A stretch of DNA of 64,000 nt from Aldehydirespirator sp965116865. GTDB taxonomy: Bacteria; Actinomycetota; Acidimicrobiia; Acidimicrobiales; Aldehydirespiratoraceae. The stretch covers positions 2,108,001 to 2,172,000 of the forward strand of contig OZ220727.1 in NCBI GenBank assembly GCA_965116865.1. Reading direction: 5' to 3'. Both the position numbers and the translations under genes were made by a program. Every line of letters begins with the position of its first letter. Position 1 is the first letter of the stretch. Shown one piece after another: positions 24,963 to 32,412 of this stretch. Below the pieces are notes generated by a model. It was not told the origin of the DNA and searched no databases. It was given only the letters and a program-made list of their open reading frames with translations.

Positions 24963-26671
24963 TTGAGAGTGAGACCCACACTCCGGCTCGATGACATTCC
25001 TGAGCGGCTGTCCGAAGACGACTTCTGGAACCTGCTCGGCCGTATCGAGCACCAGTCGCTGGACTTCAAGCGAGGGGTCCCTGATGACATCCTGGCGACA
25101 ATCCCAGCCATGGCCATGACGGACGGTGGCCTCATTGTCCACGGCGTCGCCGATGATCGTACGATCATCGGCTGCCCCCTCTCGCAGAACACAGCCGACC
25201 GCATACAGCGATACGCGCGAGAGTGCGACGTCGAGGTGCGTGTTCGAGCGGTCCAGGTCGGTGAGTTTGAGATCACCGTGACCGAGGTGCCCGAGATCCG
25301 AGGTCGCGTCGTCACTACCCCTGACGGAAGGCTGCTCAGGCGGGTCGGCGGAGATTCGCAGCCGCTGCGTCACGACGCGCTGTCACGGTTCGTCCGCGAG
25401 CGCGAGGATCGTCCGGGCGAGGAAGAGCCCGCTCGCGGCTTGCGGCCGGACGACGTGGACCTGCCAGTGCTGAACGAGGTGCTTGCGGCAGAGGCGCGGC
25501 CGGCCGCCGAACGCGGCGGTGCTCTCCGGGCGTTGGTGGACTTGGGTCCGCACCACTGGCCGGGTCGGCGTCGGAGACCAGTGCTCTCCGGGCGTTGGTG
25601 GACTTGGGAGTGGCGCTTCCGGGCGAGTCTTCTGCCGACGCGACGGTGCTGCGGGCCGCGGCGGTACTTTTTGCACGCGATCCCGGGAAGTTCTTCCCCG
25701 GTGCGGCTGTTCAGGTCGTCAGACGGGAGGGGGTCGGACCGGGGCCGGGCCCGGCTGCGGCGCGAGCGGAATGCACGGGCCCGCTCACCCGGATACTGGC
25801 CGACTGCTTGGCGTTCATCTCGAAGCACACGCGCCAGTTCTCGGTGGTGAGGGGCGTCAGGCGCGAGATCCTACCGGAGTACCCGACGCTCGTGCTGCGG
25901 GAGGCGATCCTCAACGCGCTCGCTCACCGGGACTACGGCCTGCCCGGGGCAACAGTCGACGTCACGATCTGGGATGATCGCATCGAGGTGCGCAGCCCGG
26001 GTCCTCTTCCCGGCCATATAACGGTCGAGAACATGCGGGAGGAGCACTACAGCAGGAACCGCCGGATCATGCGTGTCCTCAAGGCGGCGCGCTTCGTTGA
26101 GGAGTACGGCGAGGGGGTGGATCGGATGTACCTCGAGATGGAGGCCCGCCTGATGGAACCGCCCACCTTCTCCGCGGCAGAGAGTTCCGTGACCGTGACG
26201 CTGCGGAACCGCTTCCTCGTGGATGTCGAGGACCAGGTCTGGCTGTCGTTGCTCGGCCACCATGCGATGACGGTGGAGGAGCGCAGGGCGCTGGTGCTCG
26301 CCCGCCGGGAAGGGTCCGTGACGCCTCGGCGCCTGCGGCAGGTGCTAGGCGAATCAGATGTGAGCCGGGTGCTGTCCGGCGCGGTCGCGAAGGGCATTCT
26401 CACACGCGTCGGTGAGCGAGGAGGCAGCCGCTACAAGCTGTCCGACGAGATTGTCCTTCGAGCCGGCAGCGCCGGGATGGAGGCGCAGAGCCGCAAGGGT
26501 CAGATGCTCTACGACGCCATAAAGCAGAGAGGGAGCATCTCCACATCGGAGGGAATGGAGCTTCTCGGTGAGAGTGCATCCGCAGTGCGCGGCTTGCTGA
26601 ACGGACTGGTCGGCATGGGTCTGGCGCGTGCTGAAGGCCGGACCCGCGGCAGGCGCTACTACAGCGCATGA
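24963..26671 (+). pseudogene. AlbA_2-type ATPase/regulator, frameshifted by a 62-bp duplication
   Basis: The first part (TTG or GTG near 24963) reads a Schlafen/AlbA_2 domain (LSEDDFWNLLGRIEHQSLDFKRG, GGLIVHGVADDRTIIG, GRLLRRVGGDSQPLRHD). The second, in another frame from ~25595, reads LRAAAVLFARDPGKFFPGA, the ATPase-like LREAILNALAHRDYGLPGATVD with IEVRSPGPLPGHIT, and two winged-helix segments ending GRRYYSA* at 26671. Between them GTGCTCTCCGGGCGTTGGTG and eight more bases are repeated 62 bp apart. Deleting one copy and its linker gives RGGALRALVDLGVALPGESS in one frame. The gene would then encode ~550 residues. The lesion looks recent because the rest is intact. Confidence 0.85.
25519..25608. 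repeat. Two-copy duplication with linker, 62-bp spacing, inside an AlbA_2 gene
   Basis: A 28-bp sequence starting GTGCTCTCCGGGCGTTGGTG is found at 25519 and 25581. The 34-bp linker contains CACTGG at 25554, which can pair with CCAGTG at 25578. The 62-bp addition causes the frameshift in the surrounding gene. Confidence 0.92.
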
Positions 26672-26740
26672 TTCTGCAATCTTTGTGCACAATAGGTCTC
26701 TTCGGCCTTCTTTTGCTCAAGATCGCATAATCCGGGCATC

Positions 26741-27022
26741 GTGCGCTTCGAGCTGAACCGAACCCTCACCGGCATGGGCCACGAGCGCTACCGGGCCGGT
26801 GAGGAGATCATCGGGGACCGCCCTTCCGACGAGCTGGCCCGCCGGATGCTGGCCACCGGCAGGCTGTCGTCGCTGCACATCCACGGCTCGGTGATCACGG
26901 CCGAGCTTGCCGCCGGCGACGACTCCGGCCTCGGCGAGGTGATCGCCAGCCTCTACACGTACTACGTGCCCGGCGTGGAGATCCCCAGCGACGAGGAACT
27001 CATCGCCCTAGTCGAAGGCTGA
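26741..27022 (+). CDS. Small conserved-looking protein, possibly NifU/Nfu N-terminal-like
   Basis: The GTG at 26741 opens a 93-residue frame: VRFELNRTLTGMGHERYRAG, then PSDELARRMLATGRLSSLHIHGSVITAEL and SLYTYYVPGVEIPSDEEL. The pattern of a short segment, a helix and a beta hairpin with HIHGSVITAEL faintly resembles the Nfu N-terminal domain, but the match is by eye and weak. It is free-standing between the broken AlbA_2 gene and an IS5 element. Composition matches the genome, so it is likely a real gene. Confidence 0.55.
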   Translation: MRFELNRTLTGMGHERYRAGEEIIGDRPSDELARRMLATGRLSSLHIHGSVITAELAAGDDSGLGEVIASLYTYYVPGVEIPSDEELIALVEG

Positions 27023-27218
27023 CTGGGCTCTGGCCGCAGCGTGGGCGCAACCCAGCGGCCCGAGGCCAGACCCTCGGTCATGGCGCCTGTTGACGCTCGC
27101 TCGTCGATGTGGGTCGCATTAGAGGCCGCGCGGATTGACCATCCACGGGTCGTCTGGTTGTCCCGACTGGAATATCGGGTGTCCTGTCAACGAGACGACC
27201 GTGGAGGTCAGACACATC

Positions 27219-28158
27219 ATGCGCGCGTTGGAGTCGGAAGTGGTGGATCCGGTGTGGGCGGCGATCGAGCCGCTTGTGCCGGTGCCTGTGGACAACCATC
27301 CCACCGGCGGGCACCGGCGCCGGATACCGGACAAGATCGTGTTCTGGGGGATCTTGATCCGGTTGGTGACGGGCTGCTCGTGGGTCACCGCGGAGAGGCT
27401 GTTGGACGGGCGCGTGTCTGACACGACTATGCGCGCCCGCCGCGACGAGTGGGTCGAGGCCGGAGTCTTTGAGGGCCTGGAGCCTGAGGCGCTGCGCGCC
27501 CATGACCGCATCGTGGGCCTCGACTTGTCCGAGGTGTCGGTGGACGGGTCGATCCACAAGGCGCCCTGCGGCGGCGAAGGCACCGCCAAAAGCCCTGTTG
27601 AGCAGGCCAAACTGGGCTGGAAGTGGTCCATATTGGCCGACCGGGCCGGGGTGCCGGTCGCGGCGGTCGCCGACGGCGCCAACCGACACGACACCATCTT
27701 GTTCGAACCCGCACTGCGAGCCGCCCCCGAAGGGCTGCTAGCGGTCCGTCGCTGAAATGATCGGGGCGTCCGGAGCGCTCCCAAGCAGGGTCTCGGTCCT
27801 GCTGCGCTGCCCTAGCCATTTCGACGACACAGCACTAGCCGACGTGGAGACCCAGCACCTCGACCGCGGATACGACAACGCGCCGGCGCGCGCGGTGTGC
27901 GCCGCGATGGGCATCGACGACGTCGTGTGCGCGAAGAAGCGCCCCCGCCACGCCAAGCGCCGCAAACCCAACACGGCTCCCCTCGGGCTGCGCTGGAGCG
28001 TCGAGCGCACCAACTCGTGGCTGTCGAACTTCGGACAGACGCGCCGCAACACAGACCGCCGCCCCCAGCACCGACGAGCCCAACTCTCCCTCGCCATAAC
28101 CCTCATTATCACAGCCAAACTCATCGACCACCGCGACCGATGGAACCCCCACCCATGA
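27219..28158 (+). pseudogene. IS5-family transposase split by a MITE-like insertion
   Basis: The ATG at 27219 follows GTGGAGGTC. The first part reads VTGCSWVTAERLLDGRVSDTTMRARRDEW, GLDLSEVSVDGSIHKAP (the Asp of DG-S-HKAP is the first catalytic residue) and WSILADRAGVPVAAVADGANRHD, ending APEGLLA. After 97 inserted bases the gene resumes with DVETQHLDRGYDNAPARA (second Asp) and LRWSVERTNSWLSNFGQTRRNTDR (the Glu of VERTNSWL). Removing 27738-27834 joins GLL-A-DVETQHLDRGYD in frame. The protein would be ~280 residues; as it stands it is interrupted. Confidence 0.9.
27738..27838. mobile_element. 93-bp MITE-like element with CTAG duplication
   Basis: CTAG occurs at 27738-27741 and 27835-27838. The 93 bp between them have imperfect inverted ends: CGGTCCGTCGCTGAAATG inward from the left, TGCTGTGTCGTCGAAATG inward from the right (reverse complement), both followed by a GGGC. 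It has no coding capacity. CTAG targets are typical of some IS5 subgroups, so it may be moved by a related transposase. Confidence 0.75.
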
Positions 28159-28179
28159 TCAATCCGCGCTCGCTCTTAG

Positions 28180-28780
28180 ACCAGACAACTTTCTTCTGGG
28201 GCTTCAAGCACGAGGAGGCGGCGTCCCGTGGCGTGGTGGAGGCCGCCGCTGCCGGATGCTGTTGGTCGGTGAGACGATCTGGTGGGCCGCGCCGACACCC
28301 TCACCGACACCGACCAGGCCCGCCTCGAAGCCCTCTTCGACGCACACCCTCGGCTCCAATCCGGCCGGCAGGCCCTACAAGAACTCCACGGCCTCTGCCT
28401 CGCCGGCGACCACCAAGGAGCCCCAGCCGCGCTCGGGCAGCTCTGCGCCCCCTGCAAGACCGAAGAGCTGCGGCGAGTTCCACGACATCGTCGACACCGT
28501 CATCGCCTGCTCCGACGAGATCCTCGCCCAACACCACACCGACTGCGCCTCCAACGACAGAACCGAAGGCACCAACAACCTGCTCCAAGTCCTGCGGCAC
28601 ACCGCCCACGACTACTGGCCCCGCCAACTTCGAAACCCGAGGCCTACTGACAACGCGGCCCGCCGACCGGTGCCAGCAACGTTCAGCGCGCCGAGGTCCT
28701 TTCTGAGGCCGGGATCTACTGACAACGCGGCCCGCCGACCGGTGCCAGCAACCCCTCATCCCACGTTCACGCGAAGAGCC
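28180..28780 (+). mobile_element. ISL3-family 3'-end remnant
   Basis: Three frames together give DTDQARLEALFDAHPRLQSGRQALQELHGLCLAGDH, IIDTVIACSDEILAQHHTD-like and EGTNNLLQVLRHTAH segments, matching the last third of the 44.6-kb transposase. It ends with CCCTCATCCCACGTTCACGC, the ISL3 terminus. A large part upstream is deleted. The last transposase codons are duplicated with a 36-bp linker (28644-28752). Confidence 0.75.
28644..28752. repeat. Two-copy echo of an IS 3' end, 72-bp spacing
   Basis: CTACTGACAACGCGGCCCGC and the next ~16 bases occur at 28644 and 28716, separated by an unrelated 36-bp linker. In other copies of this element the position corresponds to the transposase stop region, and no duplication is present there. 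The duplication therefore arose after this element landed. Confidence 0.9.
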
Positions 28781-28962
28781 GAGATTCTTGAAGCGAGCTA
28801 CCATAGCGACGATCCAGGAGACTGCTGAGCAATGCCGATTCTGCTCGACTCGCAACCCTCTGAACTGGGGTTGTGACACACCAGCCAAAGCCCGTGCCTG
28901 ATCGCAGACGACCTGCTCCCCACATCGAACCGCCAACCAACCTCGTGTGACACGCTGGGTCG

Positions 28963-29511
28963 ATGGCGCGCATTGAGATCATTCCCGACGACTCATGGGA
29001 CGGCGAGCTCGGCGAGCTCCACCCGCGGGTCGCCGACCCGAAGTACGGCCGGGTCGACAACGTGCTGGCCGTGCACTCGCTGAACCCCCGCGGCATGGCG
29101 GCCCACCTGGCCCTGTACGAGTCGGCCATGGCCGGCACGGCCACGCTGCGCAAGGTCGAGCGCGAGCTGGTCGCGCTGGTCGTGAGCCTCGCCAACGACT
29201 GCCACTATTGAGTGGTCCACCACCGGCGCGGTCTGCGCCGGCTGATCAACGACGACGAACTGCTCGCCGCGGTCGAGCAGGACTGGACGACCGCCCCGCT
29301 GTCGCCGAAGCGGGCCGCGATGCTGACCTTCGCGGTCAAGCTCACCAAGACGCCCGGCGCCATGGAGGACGCCGATGTCGACACACTGCGATCAGCCGGG
29401 TTCTCCGACCGCGACATCCTCGACATCGTCGAAGTGGTCGGCTACTACGCCTACGCCAACCGCATCGCCGACGGCCTGGGCATCGAAACCGAAACCTGGA
29501 TCCCCGACTAG
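28963..29511 (+). CDS. AhpD-like peroxidase, predicted selenoprotein (in-frame TGA)
   Basis: The ATG at 28963 opens a frame that stops at TGA 29209-29211 and continues in the same frame to a TAG after ...ETETWIPD at 29511. Read through, it is a 182-residue protein of the carboxymuconolactone decarboxylase/AhpD-like 'peroxidase-related' family. The family's redox motif C-H-Y-C followed by VVHH is here C-H-Y-TGA-VVHH, so the TGA sits exactly at the second (attacking) cysteine. Selenocysteine is known at redox sites in AhpD-like proteins. A hairpin with a GGTCT loop begins within 18 nt of the TGA (see SECIS entry). The downstream half (LINDDELLAAVEQDW, AMLTFAVKLTKTPG, FSDRDILDIVEVVGYYAYANRIADGLG) is fully family-like with no decay, which argues against a pseudogene. 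Likely role: thiol/selenol-dependent peroxide reduction in the cytosol. Confidence 0.85.
29209..29250 (+). promoter_or_regulatory. Putative bacterial SECIS element
   Basis: Directly after TGA 29209-29211 the RNA can fold CCGGCGC (29223-29229) with GCGCCGG (29235-29241), leaving the pentaloop GGTCT. A lower stem GGTC (29214)/GATC (29244) adds four pairs including one G-U. The loop begins 18 nt after the TGA. As I recall it, the E. coli fdhF SECIS also has GGUCU in its apical loop, 18 nt after UGA; that loop is what SelB binds. The agreement in both loop sequence and spacing is striking. Confidence 0.8.
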
Positions 29512-29794
29512 CCCCACTCCCCAACCGGACTTCCTATTCTCATGTCGCTGCAAGTTCTGGGATTCGCTCTTCGGGCACCGCTGGCCGCATACGGGTCCGA
29601 CCGAAGCTAGCGTGCGGCTCCGGGTCGGCAACCACGACATCCTCCGGCGGCCCGTCCCGTAGCGCTATGTCTTGCCTCCAGGTGGGACGGTATGGAGGGT
29701 GCCGGGGTGCCTCCACGGCCGGTGTCGGTCACTAGAGTCGGCGAGACGCCCCAGGACACGGCAAAGCTGGACCACTCTCGAAAGGCGGACACAC
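29512..29794. other. Short intergenic stretch
   Basis: No recognisable gene. Short frames exist but lack an RBS or domain. It must hold the promoter of the VOC gene at 29795; AAAGGCGG lies 10 bp before that start. Confidence 0.35.
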
Positions 29795-30193
29795 ATGCGG
29801 ATCACATTGACCAACGTCCTCGTCGACGACCAGGCCAAGGCCCTCGCCTTCTACACCGAGACCCTCGGATTCCGGAAGCATCACGACGTGCCCGTCGGGG
29901 AGTACTCGTGGCTCACCGTGGTCTCCCCGGAGCAGCCCGACGGGCCCGAGCTGCTCCTCGAACCCGCCGCGCACCCGGCCGCCAAGACCTACCGCGACGC
30001 CCTCACCGCAGACGGGATCCCATCAGCACAGTTCACCGTCGACGACGTCCACGCCGAGCACGAGCGGCTGCGCGCCGCCGGCGTCGAGTTCACCCAGCCG
30101 CCCACCGATCTCGGCACCGTCATGGCGGCCGTCTTCGAAGACACCTGCGGGAACCTGATCCAGATCGTCACCCCGGCCCCGGAACCTGCATAA
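29795..30193 (+). CDS. VOC-family (glyoxalase/bleomycin-resistance-like) protein
   Basis: A 132-residue product starting MRITLTNVLVDDQAKALAFYTETLGF, the usual first beta-alpha unit of vicinal-oxygen-chelate proteins. A second module follows: AQFTVDDVHAEHERLRAAGVEF and the closing VFEDTCGNLIQIVTP, which resembles the metal/substrate-binding end (D-GN-I-L). Members act as dioxygenases, lyases or drug binders; the substrate cannot be deduced. The first-strand metal ligand His is replaced (TNVLVDD), so metal binding may be incomplete. Single gene between the selenoprotein and a dinG relic. Confidence 0.85.
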   Translation: MRITLTNVLVDDQAKALAFYTETLGFRKHHDVPVGEYSWLTVVSPEQPDGPELLLEPAAHPAAKTYRDALTADGIPSAQFTVDDVHAEHERLRAAGVEFTQPPTDLGTVMAAVFEDTCGNLIQIVTPAPEPA

Positions 30194-30229
30194 ACCCGCA
30201 CAGGCCCGAGCCTCATTCTCTTCCGGGCG

Positions 30230-30545
30230 GTCCTCAGACGAGCTGCTGGCGTTTCACCGTGGCGGACGGGGGCGAAGTGGTCCTGGTCGTCGAGCCGGTA
30301 GCCGGGGCTGGCGCTTCACCGTGGCGGACGGGGGACTTCGGCGCAGCGGCGGATGTCGGTGAGGAACGCCTCGACTTCGGCTGGATCGATGGTGCGGCGC
30401 AGCGGCGGGAGGCCCCGCAGGAGATCCTGGCGGTACCGGGCGGTCGCCAACCGAGAGTCGGCACCGCCACGACGCCCCGGTCCTGTGCGGAGCGGATGAG
30501 CCTGCCCGCGCCGCCAGGGCGGTCGAGTTTGGCGGCGACAGCTAG
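30230..30545 (-). pseudogene. DinG-type helicase C-terminal remnant
   Basis: In two reverse frames one reads GGAGRLIRSAQDRGVVAVPT then LATARYRQDLLRGLPPLRRTIDPAEVEAFLTDI...EVPRPPR*. GxGRLIRS-DRGVVAVLD-R is motif VI of DinG/XPD-like helicases and ...Y...L..LPP is their usual end. The frames do not join, and the helicase body is absent because the FAD gene begins at 30542. The last codons including TGA are echoed once at 62 bp. Confidence 0.75.
30246..30336. repeat. Two-copy echo of the DinG stop region, 62-bp spacing
   Basis: TTCACCGTGGCGGACGGGGG (with CTGGCG before it) is present from 30246 and from 30308. The inner copy contains the reverse-strand stop codon of the dinG relic. The 34-bp linker between is unrelated, apart from CCGG...CCGG near its end. 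Confidence 0.9.
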
Positions 30546-31909
30546 GCGCGGCGGGACGCCAGGAGGGCTGCGGCTCGGGTTGCGGCTTCGTGGCCGCTGG
30601 AGAGGGCGCCGTTGACCGACGGGATCCCCATGTAGTCGCCCGCCAGGAACAAGTTGTCGATGCTGCCCGCAAGCTGCCCCGGGATCTCCGTCATCGCGGC
30701 GAGCATCCCCGGTGAGCCCATGCACAGGGCCTCCTCCCAGCGGTAGACACGGAAGAACAGGCCCTCGTCGTCGCCGGGAAGGGCCGAGCCGGGGGGAGCA
30801 TTGCGGCGAGCGGCGCCCAGCATCCGGCGCTTGACCTCCTCGTCGTCGAGAGGGATGAGCTCCTTGGCGCGGTCGCGCCCGATGAGCAGGTCGAGAAGGC
30901 TGTGGCCGGCCGGCGCGCAGGCCGGCAGGAAGGCCGACCGGTCCAGCAGCAGCGGGGTGTCGTCGTGCTCCGGGTAGAGCGCGCCGTGCCAGCCCGCAGG
31001 CAGCGGGGAGCGGTCGAGCCCGATCACCACCCGGCAACCGGTCGAGTAGTCGACGGTGCTGAGCGCTCGGCGAGTCTCGATGGGCAGCTCCGGAACGAGG
31101 TCTGCGACCTGCGTGCCGGGCACGGCGCAGATGACCGCGTCCGCTTCGATGGTCTCGCCGCCGACAACCACGCCGGTCGCCGCCCCGTCCGCGACGACGA
31201 TCCTGCAGACCGGAGTCGAGACGCGGACCGTGTCGGAGCAGGCCGCGGCGAGCGCAGAGTTGAACGACCCGATGCCGCGCTCGGGCATGTACACCGTGCC
31301 GCTGCTCAGCATCGTCTCGCCGATGTACGCCCGCATCAGTGCCTGGCCGGCCGGTTCCGGGTCGCCCAGGACCATCTCGAGAGGCCCCCCGAGCGTCCGT
31401 TGCATTCTCCTCGGCACACCGAGCCGCCTCAGGTAGTCGCCGTAGGTCTCGGCGTCGTCGATCTCGGCGAGGCGGCTGTCGCTGGCGAAGCTCATGTAGT
31501 CCGCCTGACGGCGGATCTGCCGCATCACCTTGGAGCCCGAGCGCATGCCCGCCGGCGACCCGAACCCCATAGTGACGGCCGTGCGCAGGTGCCGCACGAC
31601 GTTCCACAGCGACTGCTCCGGCGTAGTCGTCACCCATCGGCCGTTTCTGTAGTGGCCGAACTTCATCCGCGACCGCACCAGCGGCAGACCCAGCTCCTCG
31701 CACAAGCCGAACGCGGTGTCGTAGGTCGAAGTGAACACGAACGCTCCCATGTCCAGGGAGAATCCGTCCACCTCCTCGCCCCGGCCGCGCCCGCCCGCAC
31801 GATCCAGCGCCTCGAGCACGACCGGGATGATGCCCCGCTTCTTCAGCGTGTAGGCCGCGCTGAGCCCGGCGAAACCCCCGCCGACGATCACGACCCGCTG
31901 AGTGCTCAT
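30542..31909 (-). CDS. FAD-dependent amine oxidase/protoporphyrinogen-oxidase-like enzyme
   Basis: The ATG at 31909 gives a ~455-residue flavoprotein. Residues 5-35 form the FAD Rossmann motif VVIVGGGFAGLSAAYTLKKRGIIPVVLEALDRAGGRGR. The C-terminal FAD-contact region is NLFLAGDYMGIPSVNGALSSGHEAATRAA. Between them lies a typical substrate domain (TVYMPERGIGSFNSAL for the flavin-site strand). The family includes amine oxidases, carotenoid desaturases and protoporphyrinogen oxidases; the full length and MPERG-like segment fit a desaturase/oxidase, but the substrate is unknown. GGAGGCC before the start is the likely RBS. It is preceded by a sodC remnant and followed by the dinG relic. Confidence 0.88.
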   Translation of the reverse strand: MSTQRVVIVGGGFAGLSAAYTLKKRGIIPVVLEALDRAGGRGRGEEVDGFSLDMGAFVFTSTYDTAFGLCEELGLPLVRSRMKFGHYRNGRWVTTTPEQSLWNVVRHLRTAVTMGFGSPAGMRSGSKVMRQIRRQADYMSFASDSRLAEIDDAETYGDYLRRLGVPRRMQRTLGGPLEMVLGDPEPAGQALMRAYIGETMLSSGTVYMPERGIGSFNSALAAACSDTVRVSTPVCRIVVADGAATGVVVGGETIEADAVICAVPGTQVADLVPELPIETRRALSTVDYSTGCRVVIGLDRSPLPAGWHGALYPEHDDTPLLLDRSAFLPACAPAGHSLLDLLIGRDRAKELIPLDDEEVKRRMLGAARRNAPPGSALPGDDEGLFFRVYRWEEALCMGSPGMLAAMTEIPGQLAGSIDNLFLAGDYMGIPSVNGALSSGHEAATRAAALLASRRA

Positions 31910-31923
31910 GAGCGCGGCCTCCT

Positions 31924-32045
31924 TCAGTTGCGGGTGATCACTCCGCAGGCCACCCGGTCCCCGGCGCCGGCCTCTGCGCCACAGGTGTCCAGTTTGGCGT
32001 GAATGATAATCGACGAGCCGTCGGAGTCGAACACCATGGAGACCA
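31924..32045 (-). pseudogene. Cu/Zn superoxide dismutase C-terminal fragment
   Basis: The reverse frame reads MVFDSDGSSIIIHAKLDTC then GDRVACGVITRN*. The IIIHAK histidine and the ending GxRVACGVI are the hallmarks of SodC. The first two thirds, including most metal ligands, are missing, and no start is present. A separate AGGAG-ATG on the reverse strand near 32099 gives only 11 codons before a stop. Confidence 0.75.
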
Positions 32046-32412
32046 CCACCGCGATCGGCCATCAACAGCCGCCCAACCGTGCGACAGCGTGCGACATCGA
32101 GTCTCCTGTGTCCGTGGGTGTTGTCACAACCACCACACTCACACAGCAGGCTCACCCCATCGCGGAGCTACCAACCTCTATGTCCAGAACAACTAGCGGC
32201 GATAATGCCCGACAATGCCGACAGAATCACAATGCTGGCATTTGAGCCTCGCGTGCTGTAGAGTCCTGATGTGATCCGAGTCTCCCTGCAGCGAGGGTGC
32301 TCGGCTCCAGAGTCGGTGTCGCATAGGCCGTGTAGCTTCTGGCCGTGACTCTCGACAGCTTCCCGATAATGCTGTGCAGCCAGACGGGCGACGTCCGCCG
32401 GCCTGAGGGGCC
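32046..32412. other. Gap without a recognisable gene
   Basis: GTGTCCGTGGGTG and AGGAG-ATG signals hint at the lost start of the sodC-like gene. No continuing coding frame is present. The stretch is less GC-rich than its surroundings around 32120-32240, which may mark an old junction. Confidence 0.4.

Larger units (their letters stand above)
27122..28175 (+). mobile_element. IS5-family element with TTA target duplication
   Basis: The element is 1054 bp with TTA on both sides (27119-27121 and 28176-28178), as expected for the IS1031-type subgroup of IS5. The inverted ends are GAGGCCGCGCGGATTGA and GAGCGAGCGCGGATTGA. It contains a 97-bp secondary insertion (27738-27834) in the transposase gene. 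A 58-bp piece of the same left end lies at 44451-44508. Confidence 0.9.

Noticed and set aside
24963..26671. Programmed frameshift in the AlbA_2 gene
   Set aside because: There is no slippery sequence; the shift is explained fully by a 62-bp duplication.
28644..28752. Mini-CRISPR with 36-bp repeat and 36-bp spacer
   Set aside because: The geometry fits, but the repeat is the 3' end of the local IS, the repeats at other loci differ completely and no leader or cas genes exist.
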